The notes: generated by a model not told the origin, from the letters alone. A stretch of 64,000 bases of DNA from Diphasiastrum complanatum (GCA_029204225.1 CM055098.1:13047815-13111814); one strand, 5' to 3'; positions 23,060 through 34,924 are shown, counted from the first letter of the stretch. Program-made: numbers and translations.

Positions 23060-24660
23060 TCCCATATGAGGCAGTGGATTAAATAGTTGAAAGAAGAAGA
23101 AGCCTTGGAAGCAGCTAAAGTAACAGCCGAAGCCAATTTTTCACCGGTGTCACAAACAGATCCATGAACATATGTTAATTCTCAGCTGCACCATCATGAA
23201 GAACCCTTCAAGATGACAGAACCTGAAGTGCGACAAATGGAAATGATCATGCATATTCTATCTAGCAAGATGGATATTACACTAGGAGAATTTCTTAATC
23301 TGGTGCCGAAAGCAAAAGAAGTATCAGCAGAAAGATTAACTCAGATCGAACCAACAGTCCATCAGAATCCACTTTTTTGTGTCGGGTTTGAGGAAACAAA
23401 TGAAGTACTCAATGTCGAAGCAGCCGGGGAAAGTGAGCAACGAAATATCACCCTGTCGATACAACATAGATAGTTTGGTAAAGAAGCAGTTGTGATAGAT
23501 GGAGGTTCCGAAGTTAACCTCATTTCGACAAAGCTATGTGCAAAGTGGGGCCTTACCAAGATAAAGCCTATCACTTTTGCCATAAAGCTAGTTAATCAAA
23601 TGACAGTCCGCGTCCTAAAGGGATGGTTGAAGACATACTTGTCAAAATTGCTGGAGTGCAGTTTGTCATTCCTTTCATAATACTTGACTTACATGACGCA
23701 CCAACTGTATATCATGTCTGATTGGGCCGTCCATAGTTGCAAGTTGCGCAAGTAATTCATAACTAGGGCACCGAAAAAATTACTTTTGAGAATCGTGAGC
23801 GTGCGGTCAAAGTTGATCCAATCACTTGGACTATCAAGCCAGTAGTCCAAAAAGGGGATGATGATTCATCAACAACGGATCATACCTGTGACCGACAAGT
23901 GAAGATCCTAGGAGTTCACTATGACTCTCAAACTGACATTGTCAATTGGAACCAAGCTCTTGTAACAGTGGATCGTACAACAGGTTATATGTGTCAACAT
24001 GATTATCAATTCAAATTGAGCGATATTCCTTTATCGGATCGAACTTTGGATACGCAGATCACTTTTCCATTGAACATGATGAACGTAGCTTGGATATCAA
24101 CAGATCCAATTCCAAATCTGATTGAAGATGAACTAATTCATGTTAGTCATGCTTTGACTTCAATGAGGATGCATAGATTATAGATGAGCATATTCTCAAT
24201 CACATTGATCCTATGAGACTTAAAGTTTGTAACATTTCAAATGAGCCAACAATAAAACTACCAAAAGTAGTTGTATTGAAGGAAGGAAAAACTGCAGGAC
24301 CATTGACGAAGAGGCAAGCTAAGCAACACTACAATACGGTCCTAAAATGGGACAAATCATCTCGAAAAGTTGATTCTAAAAATGTACCACCTTTATTGGA
24401 TAAAGGAAAAGGGAAGATCAAGGATGATTCTTCAAGCCAGAGTTCTCGCAAGAAATCATCATCAAGGAAGTCGTCACCTTCAAAGAAGAGCACATCTTCT
24501 AGAAAGTCATCACCTTCACGATCGATTCCTGCCAAGAAAGCTAAACGAAGATCCAAGATCAATCCTTATGAAAAGAACAATAAGAAGAAGTCCAACATGA
24601 TATGTCGGAGCATTTCAAATGCTATACTTTGGATGATATTTTGATTATGTTACCAAAAGC
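23060..24660 (+). pseudogene. Ty3/gypsy protease plus an extra basic-tailed ORF, head-to-head with the pol block
   Basis: On the plus strand, 23213-23680 encodes the end of gag and a protease with active-site loop IDGGSEVNLIS. Frameshifted continuation has a GRP-like protease end and the phrase TFENRERAVKVDP (about 23785-23820). Two further frames follow: 23899-24183 (contains KLSDIPLSDRTLDTQI) and 24213-24644. The latter reads TAGPLTKRQAKQHYNTVLKW and ends in a lysine/serine-rich tail (RKKSSSRKSSPSKKSTSS, then a KKAKRR-type nuclear-localisation-like cluster). I do not know a function for this extra region. RT does not follow. The block meets the antisense pol near 23045, so the two gypsy pieces face away from each other. 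Confidence 0.7.
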
Positions 24661-25589
24661 TCATCGTGAACCAGAAGAGAAAGAACCATAAATGAAAGAT
24701 GTTTACGATGGATTAGCTAGGCTACACCCCACAATAGAATGGAGTAAGGACTGAATATTTTTAGATGTAGCGCGAACAATACTTTTAAATGCTCAAGTAC
24801 CCAAGAAATTTTGGGAAGGTTTAGCGAATGTTTCTACCGAGATCTGCAAACACTCCCCGACACGTGTGAAGGCGATCCTTTGTATCGCTCTGTAGAAACA
24901 TTTGCCGACTTTTCTATTAGCTTATGATAGTCTAACTACTCTACTGAAAACTCAATGAGCATTTCCATTGAGGTTTGCTACATCTAAAATAGTTTAAGAG
25001 AATTTTTTTAGCTCTTTTTGAGTAAGAAATACTCGTCGAACCCATTTTGAGGTAGGGAACATTAGTCGAGAAGTGAAGTGACCTTCCTAGGGGTAATCTG
25101 AAGTTTTTGTTTTTCTCGTATTTGTTTCGTCCAATAATCAAGACTTAAGTTTACCAGGGATTTGATCAATGACATTTGTGAGGGCTTTGTGGTGACTGGA
25201 ACTTGTCTAATCTAAAGTCAACTTCAGTTTTTGATCTAGACAAAACTAGACCATTGACCATGCAGGGGCTAGGTAGCCATCTGTTTTTCTCATTTTAGTT
25301 TCCTAGAATACGACATTGTTTTGTACCCATTGTTACTTATTCCCGGAGGATAATGAATGTAGTGTAGTAACGTGCTAGGATTAAATTACATTGGTTTGAG
25401 TTGTATACTGACCAGCCCATTGTGAAATTCAAGCATCAGATTTACTTTGATAACAATTAAAATTGCTTAGAATATCACTCTATGATTTGAATTTTCAATA
25501 AATCAGACCGACCGCACTGCACTACAACAATCAAAGCTGCATAACACTTTCTCTAAACCCACAAACTCACTCTAGAACTAAACAAATGA
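24661..25589. other. Non-coding or heavily decayed stretch
   Basis: A weak plus-strand trace near 24763-24830 (VARTILLNAQVPKKFWEGL) resembles the region of a copia integrase before FWAEA, but it is too short to be sure. I see nothing else with coding potential. Confidence 0.4.
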
Positions 25590-25769
25590 AAGTTCAATTT
25601 CATTTTATAGAGAAAGGTTTCAAAAGAAAGAATTCAAATTAATCTATTGTCACACTTATAGTATGTTGGCTGATATACTCACAAAACCATTTTCTAAAGA
25701 AGGGCATACTACCTTAGTTAGCATGTTGAATTTATATTCAGGTTCCTAGCAATAAGCTTAAGGGGGAGT
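25590..25769 (+). pseudogene. Ty1/copia RNase H tail and polypurine tract
   Basis: The plus strand reads HFIEKGF and, after a frameshift, SMLADILTKPFSKEGH, the conserved end of copia pol (ADILTKPL motif). The purine tract AAGGGGGAG sits at 25761-25769, and TGTTGGAG follows at 25770 as the probable start of a 3' LTR, whose far end I could not place. Confidence 0.85.
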
Positions 25770-26059
25770 GTTGGAGTTTAATCTTACTCCTACTCACCTG
25801 ATTCTATCATCTGAGAACTCATATCCAACAGTTATAGAAATGAACTATTATTCGTGACAATCTATAGTTTTACATGCATATTTGAACATTCTACAAAAAT
25901 ACACGTATATTCTAGATTGAGCAAAGGTCGACACAATTTGACTTTGACACTCAATATTCGAGTTCAAGTCAGACAACTCTTATCGAAACGACTCGAACTA
26001 TTGACTATCCACTAACTATTGACCATCGACTCGACTTGACTCAAACTATCGAATCAACC

Positions 26060-26640
26060 ATAATCATGGTAACACTCATAATGGCGTATTTTCTTTGCTG
26101 AATCCGATGCAGACACCACCTTCCTCTAGACATAACAAGGTCTGACTTTGTCTTGAATGTCTCGCCTTTCAGATCAACCAATTTCATCATGTTATTCTCG
26201 TAGAGTTTCTTCACACATAAGGTCGACTCCATTTGAAGGCCAGTTTTTGGGGCATTAGATCCATGGTGTGGGTCTTGAAATAACACCAATTTATCCTAGA
26301 AAAAGAAACAGTCTTTTATCTTTTGGTCATGAGATAGTTTCATTCATTTTTTGATAGTCTCTTGATGAATTAAAGAGGCTAATCTCTGCTCATCTAGCTC
26401 CTGCAATGCATTATCCATTGTTGCATGGATTCTCTCATCCCTAAATCAACTTATCATTTCAAATCTCAACATAGGTAATTTGATTTCTATTGGCTTCTTG
26501 TAGGAAGTGCTATATGCCCATAGTATTAAGTACAGTTTCTTGTCATAGTCTCTCTTGGTTTCAGATACAATTTTCTTGATAACTATTGTTAGTTGCTTAT
26601 TGGTACTCTCAGCCTATCCATTTGCCTGAACATCTAAAAT
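26060..26640 (-). pseudogene. Ty3/gypsy integrase C-terminal fragment
   Basis: The minus strand reads QANG-stop-AESTNKQLTIVIKKIV, then YDKKLYLILWAYSTSYKKP, the end of a gypsy integrase core (QANGQAE motif). LQELDEQRLASLIHQETIKK and a VLFQDPHHGSN segment follow, the latter in place of the usual post-core basic domain. Stops and frameshifts are present. No RT is adjacent. Confidence 0.85.
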
Positions 26641-29640
26641 TTTGTAGCACATCATTTTCTCTGAAACCCAAAAAAGAAATCAGAGGCCAAAAAAATGCAA
26701 AAGAATTGACATCAGCCCAATATTGGCAAATTTCATGGCAAATTGATCAAGGTACTAAACCCAAGATCCTAGCAAGAAGCGGCCACTTCCAAAGTGACAT
26801 TAAGATTTAAAGACATGGCCTTCAAAAGTAACCAAAATAAGGACAACCCTAAAGAGTGTGACTCATCACAAATACCAATGAGACATTTCAATTTGACGAA
26901 TGAAGAAAAGAGAAAATGAGAAATGAAAAGTCTCCCCTTTCTTGTTACACAAAAGACAAGGGGAGACGACCATATTAAAAGTTCTTGACCAAGGTACAAG
27001 AGGCCTAGCATTTCCAAATGAAAATGAAGAGTGAAAATTCATAAAATCATCCCTTCATTGACCTTCAACTGTGCAAAGTCAAGGCGTGCAAGGATGCCAA
27101 AAACACGTGGGGCAAGGGAAAAAAAGTCTTGGTGGTGTAATTGTGGATTAAACTCCCTTTTGGCATCATACTAGGTTGGCAAGTCATCTCCATCCTCTAT
27201 ATATAGTTGAAGATTTTCAATCAAAGTGTGCTTCTAATTTTTCATATTATGTAAGGAATATGGTTTTGAGTATCTTTTTTTTAATGGGTCCAAAAGATGA
27301 TAGTTTTCACACTTATTGAGATCAACATATGCAACATATAATGCAAAATGGGAAGGCCTAAGCATGGAATTCACCATAACCATATCCTAAGATTTTTATT
27401 GCAATTGGTTTTTTTACAAATATGATTATATGCACCCTTGTAACTCAACAAGACCAATCCACCGACTATGGTCACGCCAGGAACTATTGATGCATCAAAC
27501 ATTTGATGAACCCCTAAAGTTGCATAAAGCACACATGTTTAAACACCTCATAATCACATTTACCTTTGTGTTAGAAAACAATGAGTTGAATATGTGTAGG
27601 TAGGATCTCATAAAAGGCATACATATATAGTAAGGTGATTCACTTACCATGATCTCAATACATACTAATGGGCTATTCTCACATATCTAGTATACTCATT
27701 GGCTTGGGGTTTTACTTTGCAGAAAGAATCATCGGTTCAAAATATCAAATCACATGTAAAATCCTCCCGATTAGCCGTTCTCAATAAGATCCTACAACAT
27801 AATTGTGGTGGTTCTCAATTTGATGGTGATCCCCTATCAAGAATCATTGGTTCCATTTCAAGGTTCTCAATAAAAATAGTGATTAAACCAATCACAATGA
27901 ACTATGTGTCATAAAACTAAAGAGAACTTGAAAATAAGGTGGATCATGTCATTTGACTTGAAAGTGAAAATGTGTCTTTGCCTTGGAGACTCTCTCTTTC
28001 TTAGTGTAAGAAAGAAAAATAACTTGAAATGCCATCTTTTGATGTTTTGGTGTATGGGAGTATTGCATGTTGCTTATGGAATATTTTTTCCACATGGCAA
28101 CCACCAAGTCTGCTCATGGTCACACTAGGCCATACTGATGCATAGAAATTTGACGGTCCTAAAGTTGCAATAAAACACACATGTTTAAACACCTCTAATT
28201 ATGTTGAACTTTGTGTTAGAAAACAATGAGTTGAATATGTGTAGGTAGGAACTCACATAAGGCACACATATATTGTAAGATGATCCACTTACCATGATCT
28301 AAGTACATACTAGTGGGTTGTTCACATATTTAGAATACTCATCGGTTCGGGACGATCTCTTGTAACCAAGAATCCTCATTTCAAAATATCAAATCGCATG
28401 TAAAATCAAGGTTCTCAATCACATTAAATAAACCAACCCTAATGAACACTGTGGAATTTGGATGAATGTTTAGAAGTTTGACGTTAGCATATTCACAATG
28501 GCCCAAGTTTTAGTTAGAAGGGAAGTTTGTGTGGTGGTATTTTAAAAATATATTTCTTGCCCATCACTTATTCTAGTTAGTTACTAGTGACTAGTGACCC
28601 CTCTCCAGAAGCTTGTCTTTTTTTTTGGTTGGCTTTTTGATGCTTTGTGAGGTCAATTGATGTTCAGATTATAACCCCCTCCATAGGTTAGTATAATTTT
28701 TCACATTAATCCGAGGCTTAAAGGGACTAGGTGGTTTCCCATATAAGATAGTTTTGTATAAAAGCCAAATCTTGGAAAATTTCATATTTATCGATCAAGG
28801 TCTTTAGAGTTATATTGATACCCAAACCTACAATAAAACCAATATCCGTTCAAAAATGGTACTTAAATTGTCAAAAGGCAATGCACTTTCCTTGTTCGAA
28901 GTCATTGAAAGGAACCAAACAAGACAACCATTGAGGTAGGTCATAAAATGGAAGAAAGATGATGTTATCAAGTTATTTGTGGCATGGTGACACATATTTT
29001 TGTCTACATGTAGGACCATGATCAAGGTACAAATGGTGTTGAAAGGTGACAAACTTATCTTGATCAAGGTAATTAAAGATACATAGGTCGACGATTTTCA
29101 AGAGTCCTTTGTTGCAATCTAATACTCGTTGCATAACGACCCATTCTTTCATCAACGTTTAGAGAAGATGGTGTCTTTCTGGCTATAAATGACATCTCTT
29201 TTGTTGATTTTTTGTGCGTCAATTTCGGATGCAAGGGCTATTTTTAAATTAAAAGTAATAATATATTTTGTCGTAATTTGAAATCAAAAGCCCCACAAAA
29301 TGTTGTAGTTGCATGCGAATGGAATTGCGACGAACTAAGGAAAATTGCTAAGTAGGCTCGTGCAAAAGTAGTGGTCAAAAGGAAAAAAAGTTTCCTCCCA
29401 AATATAGCCATTTTAAAGGTAGGGTCGTGGATTATATCATGTGAATCAAAATGTGCCACCTCGCATACTAGATGAGGAAGGAGCTCTTTTGTGATGGATC
29501 CATTCCAAATTAGAAAGCGTTTCTTTTTTGCTCTCCCCAAACTTTTTGTTAGTAGGTAACCAACCCTAATGGGCAGGGGTTCAAGAGACCTAGAAGCTGC
29601 CTCCTCCTCGTATCTCGATGACACCCCACACCGCACTAGG
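26641..29640. other. Gene-less stretch with a diverged direct duplication
   Basis: No coding motif is recognised. The notable structure is a direct repeat: about 27468-27930 and 28117-28480 share long blocks, for example tgttagaaaacaatgagttg and ttcaaaatatcaaatc. The repeat is listed separately. Confidence 0.55.
27468..28480. repeat. Two-copy direct repeat, spacing about 650 bp
   Basis: Copy 1 (about 27468-27930) and copy 2 (about 28117-28480) share, in the same order, a gatgcat block, a cctaaagttgca block, acacatgtttaaacacc, tgttagaaaacaatgagttg, acatactaatggg or its variant, and an aaaatatcaaatc block. Copy 2 is shorter and has indels. This could be a tandem duplication or two remnants of one non-autonomous element or LTR. 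Confidence 0.8.
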
Positions 29641-30275
29641 TAAAGTCATCGTCCTTGGATTTTATCACAAATGTTCAGATTTTGCCACGTGTATGTGAGT
29701 GAAACATTAGCTGACACGTGGAAATATCTAACCAATCATGCCTAAATATAGTTGTGCCCTTAAGGTTCTTGGGCGGAACCGGCATATCCGGTCATGACGC
29801 CCGGCGGACTGTTTTTAGCCGGTAAGAAAAAGAAAGGAAGAGCGAGGGAAATACACCCGCTTATCTTGAACGGCACACCGATATTTAAAGCTCACAACCG
29901 TTCGATCCCATCGAAAGACGTCCCGATTCTGCCACGTTTTGGAGATCGTCCAATGAAGAGATTCCACGTGCCATCGTCTTCCACGTGGCGAAAATCCAAA
30001 TGGTCTGGCGTAGAGTGTGCCGTGCTTCGGAAATCCACGCTGTGCGTATATAAACTGAGATGGAAGAGAGAAGGCGATAGAGGAGAGAAGAGACAAGAGA
30101 GGAGAGGGTGAGCGAAGCCTCGCTCTCTCGCTTGCCAGGCGAAGCAGCTGCCGCGATAATCTCCATCACGTTCTTGCATCTCAGATTTGCTGCGTTTTGA
30201 TCCAGAAAATGTGGGATATGGTGGAGGACAGAGGGATACGAGGTGTGAGATAAACCCCGGGCGGAAGTGGTGGCT
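29641..30275 (+). promoter_or_regulatory. INTS8: INTS8 promoter and 5' leader with four G-boxes and TATA
   Basis: Upstream of the first INTS8 exon lie four CACGTG G-boxes (29686-29691, 29715-29720, 29965-29970, 29982-29987), a CCAAT at about 29950 and a TATATAAA box at 30047-30054. Transcription would be expected to start near 30080, in a GA-rich segment. Base composition becomes GC-richer than the flanking DNA, as is usual for an active gene start. G-boxes are bound by bZIP and bHLH factors; light or abscisic-acid control is only a possibility. Confidence 0.7.
30209..30253 (+). CDS. Upstream ORF in the INTS8 leader (14 codons)
   Basis: The first ATG after the predicted transcription start is at 30209 and is followed by 13 further codons and TAA (30251-30253). 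The main INTS8 ATG lies 22 bases beyond at 30276. A short uORF so close to the main start could lower translation or depend on reinitiation. This is inferred from position only. Confidence 0.45.
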   Translation: MWDMVEDRGIRGVR

Positions 30276-30509
30276 ATGGCCATGGCGGGGGCAACCCCAC
30301 CCCGAGGCGGAGGCGGGGAAGCATACGGAGGCCTCTGGATCGACTTCTTGCTGCTGCCAGAGCGCCTGGATGAGCATGTGGAAGCCTTGAAGGATGGGAA
30401 GGTGTCCGGCCCCTCGCCTCATGAGCTTATATCCATGTTCTTGGAGCAGGCGATGGCTAATCATAAGCTAGTCACGTCTGCTCCAGGCAACAATGCTCTC
30501 AAAGAACCG
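30276..30509 (+). CDS. INTS8: Integrator complex subunit 8, exon 1
   Basis: INTS8 is a helical-repeat subunit of the nuclear Integrator complex, which cleaves nascent RNAs at snRNA and other Pol II genes. In animals INTS8 also docks protein phosphatase 2A. Exon 1 (78 codons) starts at ATG 30276 in good context (GCTATGG); a second in-frame ATG follows at 30282. After a Gly-rich stretch it reads GLWIDFLLLPERLDEHVEAL and PSPHELISMFLEQAM, matching the human N-terminus (a WFEFLL-type motif, then a VQFLEQA-type helix) in order and spacing. WIDF at residues 21-24 corresponds to the human WFEF motif implicated in PP2A binding. The exon ends CCG|GTAAAT in phase 0. Confidence 0.88.
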
Positions 30510-31247
30510 GTAAATGTTTCTTCATCCGTTAATGTTTTATCAGCATTTTTGAAAAGCATTTGGCATAACGTCTGGTTGATATATTATGCATGATACTATG
30601 TACACTTGCATGAACATGGATACAATGCTTTGGACATGAACATAAAATGATGACCTTGTATACCTACGATATTGCTAAGACCATAGTAGATCCTAGAGTT
30701 GATTCACTAATGTACTCTTTTCTAGTTAAGAGCCTCTAAAATTTGCAGCTGCTACTTTGCGTTTATATCTAAAGTATCTTAACTTCTGCCTGTAATAAAA
30801 TTTCCACAACATTGTTATTATGCATGTCGTTGATTGCTTGTATTAGGGTTAATGTTCGTGGACAATTCATTAGGGTTTAATACTGGCGGTGCCATTTGTC
30901 CAACATCTCTTGAAGCCTGAGAAGCTAAGTTGTTTATAGATCGATTCTGCAAACGTCTTTTGTTATTGGGTTTTGGAGACATTTTCTTGGAAAATTTTGA
31001 TGTGGAAAAGTGGCTCAAGTTTTGTTTGATTTTACCTTGCAGCCTTTTATAAGACAATTTTTTGCCTGATAAGTTTATTTTAATTCAGTTATTTCAAACT
31101 AAGTACAAGACATCACACTTTTCTGTTCTGTGGTTGTGTCTGAGCCCTAGAAATGGTTGTGCTATTGATATGTTTCTGTTTCCTTAAAACAAAATAAGGC
31201 TTTTACTCTGTTTAAAGCGATCAAAAGCTTGTGAGAAATTTGTTTAG

Positions 31248-31354
31248 GATCTCATGAAAGAACTCATGTCACTGTCACAACTGGAAATCCAATGTGATCT
31301 ACATAGCACTCATGGGATTATGGCGAAGAAGCAACTTGTCAATCTATTTCTCAA
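31248..31354 (+). CDS. INTS8: INTS8 exon 2
   Basis: This exon has acceptor TTTAG|GATCTC and donor CTCAA|GTAAAC. It encodes DLMKELMSLSQLEIQCD and GIMAKKQLVNLFL in phase 0, leaving two bases (phase 2). It lies where the human protein has the helix after the FLEQA motif. It is short, but it continues the frame of exon 1 without stops. Confidence 0.75.
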
Positions 31355-31621
31355 GTAAACAGCAATGCTTTTTTAAGGTTCACAGCTCTGTTTTCATTGC
31401 AAGAAGGATGATTTTTTTGACTTCCTGATGAGCATAGACGGTGGTAATTCTTGGTGTATTAAGCTTACTTTTGGCCATGAGGTGTATTGGCAAATGATGC
31501 TTTGCGTTAATACATACCTCTTATTTGGGATCTTGATGGGTTGATTGTCCTGCATGGATTCCTACATTTGTCATATAAAAAGTGGACTACTAACTTAACA
31601 GACTTTTGCACCCTTTTCCAG

Positions 31622-31688
31622 GAAAAGTACCTTGTGTATATTTCCTTATTCAACACCTTTCAATCTCTTTTTAGTCAAAGTATTGGAG
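31622..31688 (+). CDS. INTS8: INTS8 exon 3 (probable)
   Basis: Strong acceptor CCTTTTCCAG|G and donor TTGGAG|GTAAAT bracket 67 bases. The exon takes the two bases carried from exon 2 and ends in phase 0, exactly what exon 4 needs. It would encode about 22 residues including TPFNLFLVKVLE and run into EMHRTLFGL of exon 4. Exon 2 cannot be joined directly to exon 4 because their phases differ, so an exon of this kind is required. Sequence similarity is too weak to prove it. Confidence 0.6.
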
Positions 31689-32712
31689 GTAAATATGAAG
31701 TGTTTCAAGGTAAACAAGCTTGAGTCCTAGATGAAATATTTCCAACTATAATAGAGTAATTTGGCTCTTTTGTGTTTCTGCACGTGATGGTGCCTATTCA
31801 TGACATGGGCATTGGGTAGGTATGTCGTAGCATGTAGTCCATGCTATGTTGATGGTCTTAAGATTTTTTGGGTGGATTCCATAAAATTGAAGATTGATTG
31901 TCCATTTGTCATGTCAAGCACTATCTTAGGCTTAACATTGATATATAATAATATGTTCTCGGATGACACTTTTTCCTCAAGGTTTTATGGTACCTTTCGA
32001 ATTGCCTTTTCGAACCGTGTTTGAATCGGGGAAGATTCGGCTTCTCCAGGTTCAAACCGACGAATCTGTTTTAGGGCTTTTTTTTAATCAAGTTTAAAAA
32101 CCTTAATGTCATGCCATATATATTATGTACCATGTTTATGTCTAGATAGTAGTAAATTAGTAAATGTTCAATGTTTCAAATTTCACGAAAATGACAATGT
32201 ATACAATTTCACATGTGTATTTTGTAATTGGTAATGGGTAATAAATTATAGTACCTTACAGTTAACAATACTAAGTGCTAACTTCTAAGTATCAACTCTT
32301 GAGTTATTGTGAGGACAAATCCCATTCGACATTCAACATTGGAATTTGAAACGTTCCACATTTGAACATTACCAAAATATAAACTTGAGTCTTGAACCAT
32401 AAATGTAGTTGTAACTCATCCATAAATGATAATAACACTGTACCCATAACAAATTACTATGTGCTAGTAACTAGCCTCTCTAATCCATCGCAACTTTGCT
32501 ATATCCTCAAATAAGAGGTCTAAGCAATGTGCAACACAGGGTGTCCAAAAAATCCAAGGGTACTTCTCATTTACGAGCTTCCACCTGGCAACACAATTTG
32601 CTACGTTGTCTGTGACAACCTACAGAGCACAACAATGCAACATCGAACATCCACGATCCAAGAATCAACATTGAACAAGTAGTACATATTAATTAAAAAG
32701 TTTTCACTGTTC

Positions 32713-33447
32713 TGTGGAAATCTGCAAAATTGGACCAAGAATGGATCCTAAAATGATCCACAAGAGTGATTGGATGTTAGATACAATTAATCTATCAATC
32801 TACACAAGATTTAGATCAATCTAGATCAAATTTAGATGAGAAAATCCAACAAGAACAATCATAAATGAAAGGGAATTGTACTTGCTGGTTTCACACGTGT
32901 GAAAACCTGTCAGAGTACGGACTCCAGCCTGAAATCAAAGTACAATATGATAGGAACTCAAAACTATCAAGAAAAATCAACACAAATGATGAAATTGATA
33001 AGAATTGCCTCCAAAACCAAGATTGGTGTTGCTTGTTGATTATGGCCAAATGTGGTTCTATATATACAAAAAATGGGAGCTTGTGGTATTGACCATCCCT
33101 CTGATCTCACATGTGTGAGGGTGCTTTGTCATGTGATGATTCATCATGCAAAATTGACACTTGGACAAAACCTTTTATTTTGAGCATTTTTGGTCCATTT
33201 TTCTACTATATAGAGAACTAGTGAAAACTATTCTAGAAGTGCAAATTCGACTTCCTCAGCCTATTCCACACATGTGAGAAGATCTCTACACATGGGATTT
33301 GACACCTAATCTCATGATGTAAGCTATATGATTGTACTACATGAAAAGTACATTCATTTCACACGTGGGAACAGGCTCCACACATGTGTAATCGTCCTAT
33401 ACACATAGATTTGGCCTTGACCAAACATAATTTTTGCATTTTTCACA
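32713..33447 (-). repeat. 3' LTR of the non-autonomous element
   Basis: 735 bp, flanked on the left by TGTTC. It differs from the 5' LTR by scattered substitutions, a few percent by eye, and by lacking a block of about 98 bp. Confidence 0.93.
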
Positions 33448-33670
33448 CTCCTCAAAAATCTAGCTTGATAAAAAATATGATGATCTTAAACTTGACTCCA
33501 TGGGCTGAATTGGTCTTTGCTGGTTCAAAAGATGTGAAGATCAGCCAATGAGCTTGATGTTGATCTGAGATCACCATATCCATGATAGTGCTTCTCTGAT
33601 GTTGACATCTTTGATGAACTTGAGAGCTTTGCACTATCCTAGCACCTCCAAAATCGATTCCTTCCAAATT

Positions 33671-34924
33671 TTATGTAGATGCTTGACCGAGGCTTGTTCC
33701 TTCTTCATGTGCATGCTCCTCCATCAGGATATAAAGATTTCTTCTTGACTTATTAGGATCACAAAGATCCAACATCATGTTACCACGATCTAGAGAATTA
33801 GACTCATCCAAATTGGCAAGACTATGCATACTATAATTACAAAGTGTTTGCATCATATCTTCATGCTTGTTTACCATGCTAATCTCAGATCCAATGAGGC
33901 TAAATACTTCATTATGGAGATAAGTGTCTTTAGAAGATGATTCACTTACTCTCATAAAGAGTTTACAATTTGCCTCAATACAAATTTTCAAACTATGAGT
34001 GAACAAATCACTTTTGCTCTTGCATAACTTAAGAGCATACATTTGATGAAATAACCATTTGCCTTATAATTGATTTAAAATCAATTTCAAACTTATAAGA
34101 ACATCATCTCTGTTTACAAGAGAGAATTCATACTCAACTAGTATGGCTTTACTCCAATTTTGAGATGTAACGATTTCACTAAAGCAAATTGATTCATCAA
34201 ATGTCATAAGAGAAGTAAGTATGAGATGTATACCACATGAGATATGCTCCTCTTTCCCTTGAAATGTGAGCCACATGGGCTCAACCATGTTTTTTGATAT
34301 TCTTCTTGAAATCACAACTTGAGAAGGTCTCTCCTCCTCAATCCTTGGCACACTTGAACCTTGAGATGACTTCTTAAGATCCTCTTCATGATGCTCCTTC
34401 TCGATGGAAATCCGAGACTTCCATGTCTCATAATGATCACAACAACTATGACCACACAATATGCACTTCCCATGATTATCAAGATTACTTATGCTAGAAA
34501 CATAAGTCAAAAAATCACCACAACTTGGCATGTTTTTTCTAATATTGAAATCAAAAGGTATTTCCATCTCAATAAGGCTAACTACTTGCTTATGGATATA
34601 AGTGTCCACTTTGGATGCTTCACTTATTTTCATAAGAAGTTTACAACTTGCCTTTAAGATTGAAAACTTACAGTTTGCATCTTTGTGAATGAACACATCA
34701 TTAATGATCTTATTGAAACCAAAAGATCCTACATTATGAAGACATTTCCATTTCCTTGACTTCATATCTAGTGCAAGCTTACAAGGAAAACATACTTTGC
34801 TATCTTTTAAGGCATCACACTCAACTAGTATTGCCTTAATCCACCTTTGAGATACAAAAATCCTCTTCAAAGCAAAATAGTTCCTCATAAGTTGACATGA
34901 GAGCATAAATGAAACCATTTTCAT
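33671..34924 (-). CDS. Unknown ORFs with a duplicated protein module inside the LTR element
   Basis: Two adjacent minus-strand frames (34064-34924, 286 codons; 33671-34042, 123 codons) encode a module I do not recognise, present twice. Copy 1 has VSQRWIKAILVECDAL, later KLLMKISEASKVDTYIHKQV and VSLIEMEI. Copy 2 has TSQNWSKAILVEYEFS, later KLFMRVSESSSKDTYLHNEV and FSLIGSEI. Copy 1 also has a Cys/His cluster (CILCGHSCCDH). The two frames are separated by one stop and a short spacer, and a third frame just upstream (34836-35087) seems to hold the frameshifted start of copy 1. No polymerase, protease or integrase motif is visible. It could be a diverged gag-like protein or a captured host gene. 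Confidence 0.55.

Noticed and set aside
25770-25831. A 60-bp miniature LTR (TGTTGGAG...TCCAACA)
   Set aside because: It is far too short for an LTR; the TCCAACA match is probably chance and the real LTR end was not found.
31530-31550. A Trp-Asp-Leu-Asp string as a possible INTS8 exon (human has WDLD)
   Set aside because: It has an in-frame stop just upstream and no usable acceptor. The exon at 31622-31688 fits the phases and has a strong acceptor.
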